A DNA stretch of 56,386 bases from an uncultured Pseudomonas sp. Its GTDB lineage: Bacteria > Pseudomonadota > Gammaproteobacteria > Pseudomonadales > Pseudomonadaceae. Position numbers and translations under genes: made by a program. The notes under the pieces were generated by a model that had not been told where the DNA came from, did no database searches, and saw only the letters and a list, made by a program, of their open reading frames with translations. Below, one piece after another: positions 18,671 to 27,161 of the stretch; position 1 is the stretch's first letter; the number at the start of each line of letters is the position of its first letter. The stretch is from positions 1-56,386 of the forward strand of contig NZ_CAMPHI010000038.1 in assembly GCF_946885955.1 (NCBI RefSeq), given 5' to 3'.

Positions 18671-18958
18671 ATGCGCAAAGACAAAAAACAAGTGATTGGC
18701 GAAGAAATTACCGACGAGTCGATCAAGCTGTTCCTGGCGGTGGAGCCGGCCGACGCCACGCCGCCGTCGCTGCATAAACTGATCAAGGCCTACCGCGGTC
18801 TGCGGGCCGGCGACTTCGAGCGCTTCGTCGGCTTCTTCGTCGAAGCGGGCTACGACCTCGCCGCGACCGATGCACAAGGCAAGGATTTCATCGCCCTGGT
18901 TGAAGACCAGCGCTTCGCCGAGCCCTATATCGAAGTGGTCAAAGCCGCTCGCGGTTGA
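18671..18958 (+). CDS. PA4642 family conserved hypothetical protein
   Basis: 95-residue acidic, soluble protein starting MRKDKKQVIGEEITDESIK. It is conserved at this place in Pseudomonas (near hpt and the WbuC gene) and matches my recollection of the PA4642 family. No enzymatic motif is visible. The central FERFVGFFVEAGYDLAATDAQGK resembles helix-turn-helix packing seen in small adaptor proteins, but this is weak. GGAG lies 6 bases before the ATG at 18671. A TTG two codons upstream is also in frame. Confidence 0.82.
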   Translation: MRKDKKQVIGEEITDESIKLFLAVEPADATPPSLHKLIKAYRGLRAGDFERFVGFFVEAGYDLAATDAQGKDFIALVEDQRFAEPYIEVVKAARG

Positions 18959-19069
18959 GGCTCCGCCGTTTGTGTCAGACCGCGTAACCCAACAAGGCCG
19001 TTATGCGGCGTTGTGGCTGATCGGGCATCGTTCATGCCGCTTGGCAGCCGAGCTACGGGAAGCGCTTTT

Positions 19070-19100
19070 GTAGGGTGGACATGGCGAAGCCTTGTCCACC
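19070..19100. repeat. Short inverted repeat of the GTAGGGTGGAC family
   Basis: GTAGGGTGGACA ... TGTCCACC around GGCGAAGCC. It lies in the 208-base gap between the convergent PA4642-family and DUF58 genes, where two blocks that are separated in P. aeruginosa meet. Confidence 0.55.
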
Positions 19101-19166
19101 GATGGCGGCCCGGCCATGGCGAGAATTTTCGCGGCAACGCGGCTTGCGCTGAAACGGCAACAGACT

Positions 19167-20498
19167 CTAGAGCACCCCGGCCTTTTTCCATGCCAGATAG
19201 CGGCTGACCAGTTCCGGGCCGAGCTCGCTGGGGCGAGCGTCGAGTATCGGTACATCGTGCGCGATCAAACGCTCATGCAGCGTGGCGCGGGCGTTCAGGT
19301 AATCCAGCGTGCCGCAATAGGCCAGCGCCGTTTCGAAATCCCGCACCGGGGTTTGCCGCACTTCATCCAGCACTTCTTCGCGCAGACTGGCGATCAGCAC
19401 CCTGTGCTGGCGGCCGATACGCTTGACCGCATTCAGCAGTTCCTGGTCGTCCTCGTCGCGCAGGTTGGTCACCAGCACCACCAGGGCGCGGCGCCGTTGC
19501 CGGCCGAGCAGGGTATCCGCGGCGCTGGCGAAGTCGGCCGGCAGCTGGGTGCTGTGCAGGTCGTACACCGCATTGAGCAGCACATTGAGCTGGGCCGGGC
19601 CCTTGACCGGTGGCAGGAAACGCTGCTGTTCGCTGGCGAAGGTCGCCAGCCCCACCGCATCGCCCTGGCGCAAGGCCACGTAGCTGAGCAGCAGGCTGGC
19701 GTTGAGCGCATGATCGAAATGGGAAAGCTCGCCGTCCTGGCTGCGCATGCGGCGGCCACAGTCGAGCAGGAAGACGATCTGCTGATCGCGTTCGTCCTGG
19801 TATTCCCGGGCAATTGGCGTGCGCTTGCGCGCGGTGGCTTTCCAGTCGATCTGGCGCAGGGTGTCGCCGTCGCGGAATTCACGCAGTTGATGGAACTCCA
19901 GGCCCAGACCGCGGCGCGGTCGCTGGCGCACGCCGAGTTGGCTGAGCCAGTCGTCCACCGCCATCAGTTGCGCGCCGTACAGGCGGGCGAAATCCGGATA
20001 GACGCGAGTTTCCCCGGCGAGCTCCAGATAGCGCCGCGCCCGCCAGAGTCCCAGCGGGCTGGGCAGTTCGACCTCGCAGCGGGGAAACACGAAGTGGCCG
20101 CGCGACAGCGGCCGAACCCGGTAGGCAACCTGGGTGTGCTCGCCCGGATGCAGATCGACGCGCAGCGGCAGGTGTTCGAATGCCATCTCGCCCGGCAGGT
20201 GATCGAACACTTCCAGGGTCAGCGCCCGGGAGTAGTCGTGATGCACCTGTAGTTGTACCTCGCTCCAACGGCCGAGCGGCAGATTGCCAGGCAGTTGGCG
20301 TTCGATGCGCGGTGTCGGCAGGCGGCGCAGCAGGCCGGCGTCGACCAGCATGGCGCCGAGCAGCACCAGCAGCGCCGCCCACCAAAGCGCATGCAGGCTG
20401 TTCGGCATGCGCAGGTCCAGGGCGGTCAGGGTGCCGAGCAGAAGCGCCAGACCCAGCAGGCTGCCGAGTAGCGCCAGTAGCGCGCGCGACGGCTTCAT
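19167..20498 (-). CDS. DUF58 domain-containing protein
   Basis: 443-residue protein with two N-terminal transmembrane segments (about residues 7-28 and 35-55) and a cytoplasmic DUF58 domain. The family block RDGDTLRQIDWKATARK is near residues 218-234, followed by a von Willebrand A-like domain with FLLDCGRRM (a degenerate MIDAS-like DxG). DUF58 proteins partner MoxR AAA+ ATPases, which are thought to act as chaperones for assembly or metal insertion. The client is unknown. It starts 25 bases after the moxR stop, and its ribosome site is weak. Confidence 0.87.
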   Translation of the reverse strand: MKPSRALLALLGSLLGLALLLGTLTALDLRMPNSLHALWWAALLVLLGAMLVDAGLLRRLPTPRIERQLPGNLPLGRWSEVQLQVHHDYSRALTLEVFDHLPGEMAFEHLPLRVDLHPGEHTQVAYRVRPLSRGHFVFPRCEVELPSPLGLWRARRYLELAGETRVYPDFARLYGAQLMAVDDWLSQLGVRQRPRRGLGLEFHQLREFRDGDTLRQIDWKATARKRTPIAREYQDERDQQIVFLLDCGRRMRSQDGELSHFDHALNASLLLSYVALRQGDAVGLATFASEQQRFLPPVKGPAQLNVLLNAVYDLHSTQLPADFASAADTLLGRQRRRALVVLVTNLRDEDDQELLNAVKRIGRQHRVLIASLREEVLDEVRQTPVRDFETALAYCGTLDYLNARATLHERLIAHDVPILDARPSELGPELVSRYLAWKKAGVL

Positions 20499-20523
20499 AT
20501 GAGCGCGCCTGTGGTAGATGGAT

Positions 20524-21582
20524 TCATAGGCGCGGCGCCGGCACCTGATCGAGCAGTTGTTGCAGCACCTGGTCGACCGACAACCCTTCGATATCCAGTT
20601 CCGGCGCGAGGCGTACGCGATGGCGCAATACCGCCAGGGCGCAGCCTTTGATGTCGTCGGGCAGGACGAAATCGCCGCCGCGCAGCATGGCTCGGGCTCG
20701 GCCGCCGCGCACCAGGGCGATCGAGGCGCGCGGCCCGGCACCGAGGGCCAGGCCTGGCCAGGTGCGGGTGGCCCGAGCCAGGCGCACGGCGTAGTCGAGT
20801 ACCTGTTCGTCGAGCGGCAGGTCGCTGGCGATCTTCTGCAGCGCCAGTACGTCCTTGGCTTGCAGCAGGGTGCGCAGCGGTGCGACTTCGAGCATGTCGG
20901 CCTTGGCCGAGCGGGTGACCTGGCGCACCATGTTCAGCTCTTCGCTCTGCTCCGGGTAATCCATGCGCAGCTTGAGCATGAAACGATCCAGTTCGGCTTC
21001 CGGCAGCGGGTAGGTGCCTTCCTGCTCGATCGGGTTCATGGTGGCCAGCACCATGAAGGGTTGCGGCACCGGCAGGGCGCGGCCTTCCAGCGTAACCTGG
21101 CGTTCCTGCATGACTTCGAGCAGCGCCGCCTGGGTCTTGGCCGGCGCGCGGTTGATCTCGTCGGCGAGCAACAGGTTGGTGAACACGGGGCCCTTGCGCA
21201 GCTTGAACTGTTCGCTTTGCAGGTCGTACACCGCGTGGCCGGTGACGTCGCTGGGCATCAGGTCCGGGGTGAACTGGATGCGCGCGAACTCGCCGCCGAA
21301 GCAGCGCGCCAGCGCCCTGACCAGCAGGGTCTTGCCGAGACCGGGTACGCCTTCGACGAGCACATGGCCACCAGCGATCAGCGCGGTGAGCACGTCGTCG
21401 ATCACCGCGGTCTGGCCAACCACCGCCTTCTGCAGTTCCTGACGCAGCGCCTGGGCCAACTGGCTGGCGCGTTGGCGCTGCGATGGCTGTGGGGTGTTCG
21501 CCGCTACCGGAGCAGTGGCTGTTGCGGCGGTTGCCAGCGCAGGCTCGGCCGGGCTGGTGACTTCAGGGGTGTCTTCGCTCAT
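20524..21582 (-). CDS. MoxR family AAA+ ATPase
   Basis: 352-residue MoxR-subfamily ATPase. Walker A is GVPGLGKT (78-85), Walker B is LLLADEINRAP (about 137-147), sensor 1 lies in VLATMNP, and the arginine-finger region is LDRFMLKL. An Ala/Thr/Pro-rich N-terminal tail of about 38 residues is probably disordered. MoxR proteins work with vWA-type partners such as the DUF58 protein coded just downstream. Overlaps the DUF4350 gene by 4 bases. Part of the six-gene module 19167-26116. Confidence 0.93.
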   Translation of the reverse strand: MSEDTPEVTSPAEPALATAATATAPVAANTPQPSQRQRASQLAQALRQELQKAVVGQTAVIDDVLTALIAGGHVLVEGVPGLGKTLLVRALARCFGGEFARIQFTPDLMPSDVTGHAVYDLQSEQFKLRKGPVFTNLLLADEINRAPAKTQAALLEVMQERQVTLEGRALPVPQPFMVLATMNPIEQEGTYPLPEAELDRFMLKLRMDYPEQSEELNMVRQVTRSAKADMLEVAPLRTLLQAKDVLALQKIASDLPLDEQVLDYAVRLARATRTWPGLALGAGPRASIALVRGGRARAMLRGGDFVLPDDIKGCALAVLRHRVRLAPELDIEGLSVDQVLQQLLDQVPAPRL

Positions 21583-22835
21583 AGGGCGTTCCTAAGGGTT
21601 TGCAGGTGGGCGACCTGGCGGGTGAATTCGGCGGCGGGCAGCGGTTTGTCCGGCAGCGGTCGCATGGCCTGGCTGATTGCCGCGGAAGGCAGCCGGCTCA
21701 TGCGTCCGAGCACTTGCCATTGTTCGGCGACGCCGAGGCGCTCGAAACCGGGGTGACGGCGTCGCGCACGGCGTTGAATGTCCTGTTGCAGGCCTTGCAG
21801 CAGGCTCTGCTGGCCGCTGCGACGGAGCAGGAAGTCGGCGCTGCCGCGCAGGTGTTCCTGCAGTTTGCGTCGGTTCAGGCTAAGCGGGATTTGCAACGGC
21901 CCCTGGCGCATGCCGAAATGCCATAGCGCCAGCAACAGAAGCAGGGCCAGGGCGGCCAGGGTTTCCGGGAAGTTGCGCAGCAGCAGGCTGACCAGATCAT
22001 CGCGGTCGGCGCGGTAGAGCAGGGTTACCGCGCTGTCCTGGGTGAGGTACCAGAGCAGCCAGGCATTGTCATATTCGCCGATCTGCTCGTTTTCCCAGAG
22101 CCAGCTATCGGTCAAGACGCTGATCAGGCCGTCACCGTGATACAGCTGCAGCATATGGGTCGCGGCGCCGCTGTTGGCCCAGACATGGGCGCGGTTTTGC
22201 GAGTCGTAGAGGTGGTAGTCGGTATCGAAGCTGAAGTACGCCGGCGCCTGCTCGTTTTCCAGGTACAGACGGGTGAGCTCGGGATAGCGGTTTTCGTCGT
22301 CCGCGCTCTCAGCTGGGCTGGCCGCCGGTTCGATATCGGCAGTGGCGGCTTCCACGTCGCTCTGCGCTTCGTCGTCGTTGCCTTCCTCGGCCTCTTCGTC
22401 CTGGTCAGCGTCGAGGTCTTCGCTGAGAAGCTGCTGAATACCCAATGGGTCGAGCAGCAAATCGCCGCTTTCACCGTCGTCTTCGTCCCACAGGCGTTCG
22501 GCGACAACCAGCAGGTGACCGCCTTTGGCGGTCCATTCCAGCAGACGCTGATTTTGCCGCGGCGTCAGCTTCTCGCGGTTGCCGAGCAGCAACAGGGTTT
22601 GCCCCGCACTGGGCAGCCCGTTCAGGACGTCCAGGCCATCGGCGTGCTGCACATGCAGACCCTGCTTGCGCAGAAAATGCTCGGCGGCCAGATAGGGGTT
22701 GGCGTCCACTTCGGGCGCGGGGCCGTGCTTGATGATCTCCTCGTAGGGGATGGCAATGCTCATCAGGTAGCTGCCGAGCCACGCCATCAGCACTGCGAGC
22801 AGGCCGCCAATGAGTAATTGCAGGCGCAGGCTCAT
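21579..22835 (-). CDS. DUF4350 domain-containing membrane protein
   Basis: 418-residue protein with an N-terminal membrane anchor (residues about 5-27), a periplasmic GldG/ABC-transport-associated-like DUF4350 region (SAGQTLLLLGNREKLTPRQ), a second membrane segment (about 295-315, LAALALLLLLALWHFG) and a cytoplasmic basic tail. A strongly acidic, low-complexity insertion occupies about residues 115-185 (runs such as DADQDEEAEEGNDDEAQ). Function unknown; the DUF4350-MoxR-DUF58-DUF4129 association is recurrent. ATG at 22835 overlaps the DUF4129 stop (ATGA). Confidence 0.85.
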   Translation of the reverse strand: MSLRLQLLIGGLLAVLMAWLGSYLMSIAIPYEEIIKHGPAPEVDANPYLAAEHFLRKQGLHVQHADGLDVLNGLPSAGQTLLLLGNREKLTPRQNQRLLEWTAKGGHLLVVAERLWDEDDGESGDLLLDPLGIQQLLSEDLDADQDEEAEEGNDDEAQSDVEAATADIEPAASPAESADDENRYPELTRLYLENEQAPAYFSFDTDYHLYDSQNRAHVWANSGAATHMLQLYHGDGLISVLTDSWLWENEQIGEYDNAWLLWYLTQDSAVTLLYRADRDDLVSLLLRNFPETLAALALLLLLALWHFGMRQGPLQIPLSLNRRKLQEHLRGSADFLLRRSGQQSLLQGLQQDIQRRARRRHPGFERLGVAEQWQVLGRMSRLPSAAISQAMRPLPDKPLPAAEFTRQVAHLQTLRNAL

Positions 22836-24406
22836 GCTCGCCCCCCTGTGCCGAACAGGTTGCGCCAGTCCTGGCACAGCGCAGGTTTTAGGGATTCGGG
22901 CGGCAGCCGGTGGCCATAGGCGAGGTTCTGCCAATGCAGCGTCAGAACCTGACTGAAGTGGCTGAGCTGATCCTGTTCGAGCCCCTGCACCAGGCCGAGC
23001 ACTTCGGCTTCGGTGTAGGCGCTCTTCAGCGGCAGGCGATAGTCGTGCAGCAGGCGGCTGAGCAAGGCGCGATAAAGCAGGCCGAGGGCGGCACGCGGTT
23101 GTTCGCTCCAGAGCCGCTCGACTTCGCTGGCGACATCGTCCGGCAGGGTTTCCGGGGCGACTTCAAGGCCGAACAGCTGGCTGGGCGGCAGGGGTTTGCT
23201 GCGCCGCTGCGGTAGCCCCAGGCGCCCGGCAAAAGCGTTCAGCCAGTCGCGATAGCGCCAGATCACCAGCGCCAGCACGCCCAGCACCACGGCCCACAGC
23301 AGGACTTCGAAGAACAGGGCGATGGCGTCTAGGCTTTTCCAGAATTTGCTCAGTTTGAGAAAGTTCTCGATCATCGCCTTGAGCGAGTCCTTGTCCGGCT
23401 CCTCGGCTTGCGTTGGCTCGTCGCCGAACCGCCAGCGGGTGACGGTCTCGCGGTTTTCGAAGGGCGGTGAATCGAGCAGTTGTGCGATGTCCTGATGCGC
23501 CGTCTGGCTGTTCAGCGATTGCTGGAGCAGGCGCTCGGCATCCGGACCGATGGGGTCCTCGAAAGGTAGCGCGCAGCTATCGGAAGCCGCCCAGGCTGGC
23601 GTAGGCGAGGGCAGCAGAACCAGGGCACCACCCAGGATCAGGGCGTAGGCCACGCCGGTCAGGCGTTGCCTCAGCTGACGGAAGACCAATTCGATATCCC
23701 AGGCTTCCAGGGCCGTGCGGCGGTTCAGGTACAGGGTGAAACCACAGGCCACATAGACCGGCTCCCAGACGATCAGCAGCACGACATACATCAGGTTGGA
23801 CAGGTGTTCGAGCCATAGCCAGTCGCCCGACGCGGCCTCGATCAGGCTTTGCCAGTTCCAGTCGATCTCGATCTGTGGCGGCAGGAGCATATAGAACAGC
23901 GTGACCAGCCCCAGCCACAGCGCCATCTCCAGATGCGCGCCGACTATCGTCAGCCAGCTGGCGGCGCCGGCGTCGCGCTGGCCGAGTACCACCAGGCGCT
24001 GGCTGCGTGCCGTTCCGGACAGTCCTTCCAACTGCATCACCGGTAGGTCGAAACTGCGCGTCGGGCTCAGACGGCGCCAGGTCAGGCTCGCCACCAGTTG
24101 CGGCTTGAGCAGGCCGGGCAGGGCTTTCAGCGCCTGCTTGACGCTTGGTGTATCGCCGAACAGCGCGTGCGAGAGGATATACAGCGGCAGCCGCTCGTAG
24201 AGCGGTTTCAACCACCAGAACAGGAAGATCGCCCAGCTCGGGTATCGCCACAGCAACAGGCAGAGCAGGGCGAATACCGACAGGCTGACCAGCGCCCAAC
24301 TGGCCATCAACAGCCCGGCATGTCGGCGTGCGAGCAGGATGCCGAGATCCAGCGCCTCCCAGGCGCTGCGTGGACGAATCGCGACGCTGGCCTCAGTCAG
24401 GCGCAT
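22832..24406 (-). CDS. DUF4129 domain-containing membrane protein
   Basis: 524-residue integral membrane protein. Four hydrophobic segments occupy the N-terminal half (about residues 30-75, 145-165, 195-220, 240-260). A soluble loop of about 100 residues, presumably extracytoplasmic, follows, then a further helix (about 355-385) and a C-terminal cytoplasmic DUF4129 domain (SEVERLWSEQPRAALGLLYRALLSRL onwards). DUF4129 proteins co-occur with MoxR/DUF58. Activity unknown. The ATG at 24406 follows GAGG and overlaps the SpoIIM-like gene by 14 bases. Confidence 0.85.
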   Translation of the reverse strand: MRLTEASVAIRPRSAWEALDLGILLARRHAGLLMASWALVSLSVFALLCLLLWRYPSWAIFLFWWLKPLYERLPLYILSHALFGDTPSVKQALKALPGLLKPQLVASLTWRRLSPTRSFDLPVMQLEGLSGTARSQRLVVLGQRDAGAASWLTIVGAHLEMALWLGLVTLFYMLLPPQIEIDWNWQSLIEAASGDWLWLEHLSNLMYVVLLIVWEPVYVACGFTLYLNRRTALEAWDIELVFRQLRQRLTGVAYALILGGALVLLPSPTPAWAASDSCALPFEDPIGPDAERLLQQSLNSQTAHQDIAQLLDSPPFENRETVTRWRFGDEPTQAEEPDKDSLKAMIENFLKLSKFWKSLDAIALFFEVLLWAVVLGVLALVIWRYRDWLNAFAGRLGLPQRRSKPLPPSQLFGLEVAPETLPDDVASEVERLWSEQPRAALGLLYRALLSRLLHDYRLPLKSAYTEAEVLGLVQGLEQDQLSHFSQVLTLHWQNLAYGHRLPPESLKPALCQDWRNLFGTGGRA

Positions 24407-25373
24407 GTTGACCTCGCCCGGCCAGCAGCAGATAGGCCAGCACCAGCAGCCATAAAAACGCACCGACTATGTATTTGACGGTTGGGCTGGCCAGGGTCAT
24501 CGACGACCAGTACGCCTCGATAAATGCGGCCAGCAGCAGAAATACGGTTGCCCCACCGATCAGCCGCACACTGGGCCCCGCGGCCAGGCGCAAGGCTGCG
24601 CTGCGCGGCAAGCGCCCCGGGGCCAGCAGCGCCGAGCCGAGTTTGAAGCCGGCGGCGCCGGCCAGGGCGATGGCGGTGAGTTCGAAGGCACCGTGACCGA
24701 TGACGAACGACCAGAAGGTTTCGCTGTAGCCGATCTGGGTCAGATGGCCGGCGACCGCCCCTATCATCAAGCCATTGAACAGCAGATAGAACAGGCTGCC
24801 GAGGCCGAACAGCAGGCCGCTGGCAAACGTTTGAAAGGCAATGCCGATGTTGTTCATGATGTAGAAGCCGAACATCATCCAGTCATCGCTGGAGCCGCGC
24901 TCGCCGAAACGGCCGATGCGCCGGGCATCCGGGTCGTACATCCGTTCCATATCCGCCACCTGATCGGGGGGTACCACGCTGTAGATCAGGTCCGGGAACA
25001 GATAGACCAATAGCCCCATGACCAGCAGGCTGCCGAAGAAGATCAGGCTGGCGGCCGCTACGCAGCGCCATTCGGCACGCACCACGCGCGGGAAACCGGC
25101 CAGCACGAAGCCGATCAGTTGCGCGGCCAACGGGCTGCGATGACGATAGAACTGTTGATGACCGCGCAATACCAGGTGCTGTAACTGATCGATCAGGTGG
25201 CTGCTATAGCCGCGTGCCTGGGCCAGGGCCAATTGTTGACAGAGGCGCCGGTAGTCCGCGGCAAAGCTCTTGCACGCCTGGCTTTCGGCCTTGCCGCGCT
25301 CGAGCGCGTCGAGCTGTGCGTCGAAGGACTGCCAGTCGGCCTTGTGGCGATTTTCGAACAGGCTCTGTTTCAT
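24393..25373 (-). CDS. Stage II sporulation protein M-like (SpoIIM family) membrane protein
   Basis: 326-residue membrane protein with a cytoplasmic N-terminal helix-rich segment (1-95) and then about six membrane helices. The family signature NNIGIAFQTFASGLLFGLGSLFYLLFNG is at about residues 165-192 (read as NNIGIAFQTFASG, LGSLFYLLFNG). In Firmicutes SpoIIM takes part in peptidoglycan remodelling during engulfment. In non-sporulating proteobacteria the homologues sit in MoxR-DUF58-RDD clusters with unknown role. Overlaps the RDD gene by 4 bases. Confidence 0.87.
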   Translation of the reverse strand: MKQSLFENRHKADWQSFDAQLDALERGKAESQACKSFAADYRRLCQQLALAQARGYSSHLIDQLQHLVLRGHQQFYRHRSPLAAQLIGFVLAGFPRVVRAEWRCVAAASLIFFGSLLVMGLLVYLFPDLIYSVVPPDQVADMERMYDPDARRIGRFGERGSSDDWMMFGFYIMNNIGIAFQTFASGLLFGLGSLFYLLFNGLMIGAVAGHLTQIGYSETFWSFVIGHGAFELTAIALAGAAGFKLGSALLAPGRLPRSAALRLAAGPSVRLIGGATVFLLLAAFIEAYWSSMTLASPTVKYIVGAFLWLLVLAYLLLAGRGQHAPD

Positions 25374-26116
25374 GTGGGGCCCAGTAATCCACGGGCGATG
25401 CCGTGGATCCTTTGTTCCGCTTGCTCCGCCGGTACTTGCAGCGGCTCGGCGATAATCGCCGCCAATTCGGCGCGGCGGGCGAGGGACAAGCCTTCGGCTC
25501 GCTCGGCGAAACCAAGGAAGGCCCGCTGCTCGTTCATGTTCAACGCGAATGCGGGGCGAACTGCCTCGGCCTCAGGCAGGTTCGGGCGTGGCGGCGGGTT
25601 GTCGCGATAGACCACCAGGGTGCCCGCGGCCATGTCGCCGAGGCGCTTGAAGGTGGAGTGGTTAAGGCAACTGAGGATGCCCAGGGTGTAACCGAACGGC
25701 AGGAAATCGACGAAGCGCAGCAGGTTGCGGGTCAGCGATGCCGCCCAGCCGATCGGTGTGCCGTCATCGTGGACCACGCGCAGGCCGAGCATCTGCTTGC
25801 CCGGCGAGCGGCCCTGGTTGAGCACCTCGAACAACACCATGTACCACCAGGTGATGAGAAACAGCAGGATGGTCGCCACGCCCTTGCCGAACTGGCCGAG
25901 CATACCGAGCACCAGATAGGTCACGCCAATCATCACCCCGCGTATCGCCAGGTCGATGGTGAACGCAAGGGCCCTCGGCACCAGACCGGCCGGACGCAAA
26001 ACCAGATCGATACCTTCCGGCGTTTCCACCTGATAGCGGGTATCCAGCGGCATGGCCGAGGGCGGCTCGGGCACCGGCAGAGGGCGCGAATAGGGGGGGA
26101 GGGTTGTAGGCTGCAT
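25370..26116 (-). CDS. RDD family protein
   Basis: 248-residue membrane protein. The RDD domain (about residues 45-180) shows the namesake Arg in PRALAFTIDLAIRG and the following Asp in the first helix; three helices follow to about residue 130. The C-terminal soluble tail of about 80 residues is proline- and glutamate-rich. RDD proteins are poorly understood and some act in ion transport. First gene of the module running down to DUF58. The start at 26116 has a weak ribosome site; an alternative ATG is at 26053. Confidence 0.85.
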   Translation of the reverse strand: MQPTTLPPYSRPLPVPEPPSAMPLDTRYQVETPEGIDLVLRPAGLVPRALAFTIDLAIRGVMIGVTYLVLGMLGQFGKGVATILLFLITWWYMVLFEVLNQGRSPGKQMLGLRVVHDDGTPIGWAASLTRNLLRFVDFLPFGYTLGILSCLNHSTFKRLGDMAAGTLVVYRDNPPPRPNLPEAEAVRPAFALNMNEQRAFLGFAERAEGLSLARRAELAAIIAEPLQVPAEQAEQRIHGIARGLLGPT

Positions 26117-26166
26117 CAGCGGACTGCGTCAGAGAAAGCCCGATGCTAGCCAGCAGCAGGCAGGTA

Positions 26167-26191
26167 AGCAACCGAGTCGGTGAAAACGACT
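26167..26191. other. Possible intergenic stem-loop
   Basis: CCGAGTCG, a 7-base loop containing GTGAAAA, then CGACTCGG, in the gap between the BPSS1780-like and RDD genes. It lacks the U-tract of an intrinsic terminator on either strand, so it could be an RNA-processing or pause site, or nothing. Confidence 0.4.
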
Positions 26192-26219
26192 CGGCGCTTA
26201 ACGTGTTTCCAGGCGAAAC

Positions 26220-26987
26220 TTACTGTGCGGCCGGCAGTACGCCAAAGATGGTGCGATACAGCACGCCCATGGCGACGACCATCAGCGGGATGGTCCAGAT
26301 CAGGCCGATACCCAGGGGAATCGCGCTGAGCATGGTGATGATGCCCAGCAGCAGGAACAGGCCGAAGACCTTGAACCAGTGTTGGCTGATCGCCTTGCGC
26401 GAGGCTTCCAGGGCCTGCCAGGGCGACAGGCCGCGTTCCACCACCAGCGGGATAGCGAGGATATAGGCGATGGACAGGTAAATGCCTGGGATCAGCAGCA
26501 GGATCATGCCCAGGTACACCAGCGCCATCATGACCACGGCGGTGATCAGCAGCGGCAGGGTGCGGCCGAAATGGCTGAAAATTTCATTGAAGCTGACCGG
26601 TTGGTCCGCTGCGCGGCGAATACCGACCATATTCAGGCCGGCCATAAACGGATAGGACACTGCCGAAGCAAAGATGCCGATGAGGATTTCGGCAATGACG
26701 CCGCCGAAGCTGAAGTCATCTCCGCTGCTCAGGCCAACCAGGCCGAGGATGCCGCCGAGCACGAAGGACGCGACCAGCAGCACCACGTAAAACACCACGA
26801 AGCCACCGATGATGATGCCTTTGGTGCCACTGAGACGTTGCCAGGATTCGCTGATAAGGTCGCCGATGTTGAAGTCGTAGCCACGACTCAGCGCTTGCTC
26901 GATGCTCAGCGCCTGGCCATCGCCAGTCTTGTCCTGCAGTTGGCTGGTCGGGGCGGCGTAGGGATTGGGGGTGATTGCGTCACTCAT
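26220..26987 (-). CDS. BPSS1780-like multi-helix membrane protein
   Basis: 255-residue protein with a short polar N-terminus (SDAITPNPYAAPTSQLQDK) and then six predicted helices, including GTKGIIIGGFVVFYVVLLVASF and LGMILLLIPGIYLSIAYILAIPLVVERG (given in parts: LLLIPGIYLSIAYILAIPLV). The LIPGIYLSIAY...VVERGLSPWQALEASRK arrangement is typical of DUF975/BPSS1780-type proteins of unknown function. AAGGATG precedes the ATG at 26987. It may be the leading gene of the RDD-MoxR transcription unit (103-base gap). Confidence 0.78.
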   Translation of the reverse strand: MSDAITPNPYAAPTSQLQDKTGDGQALSIEQALSRGYDFNIGDLISESWQRLSGTKGIIIGGFVVFYVVLLVASFVLGGILGLVGLSSGDDFSFGGVIAEILIGIFASAVSYPFMAGLNMVGIRRAADQPVSFNEIFSHFGRTLPLLITAVVMMALVYLGMILLLIPGIYLSIAYILAIPLVVERGLSPWQALEASRKAISQHWFKVFGLFLLLGIITMLSAIPLGIGLIWTIPLMVVAMGVLYRTIFGVLPAAQ

Positions 26988-27161
26988 GGGGGCATCCTTG
27001 TTCGAGAGTGGGAGGAGGGGTGGCAACTGTAGCCTTAGTGGCACTTGGCCTACAAGGTCTCAGGCAGCTACCGAGCGTGCGCTGGATCAAAGTTCTGCAG
27101 CTATCAGGCCGTCGGCGTCACGAATGATAGACTGCCGAGGCCTTCGACTCAGGATCACACC

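Noticed and set aside
16748..18877. N-terminally extended SulP transporter (start at 18877)
   Set aside because: The extension runs through the divergent PA4642-family gene and shows no family similarity.
26167..26191. Intrinsic terminator
   Set aside because: A stem is present but no U-tract follows on either strand, so only a possible stem-loop is listed.
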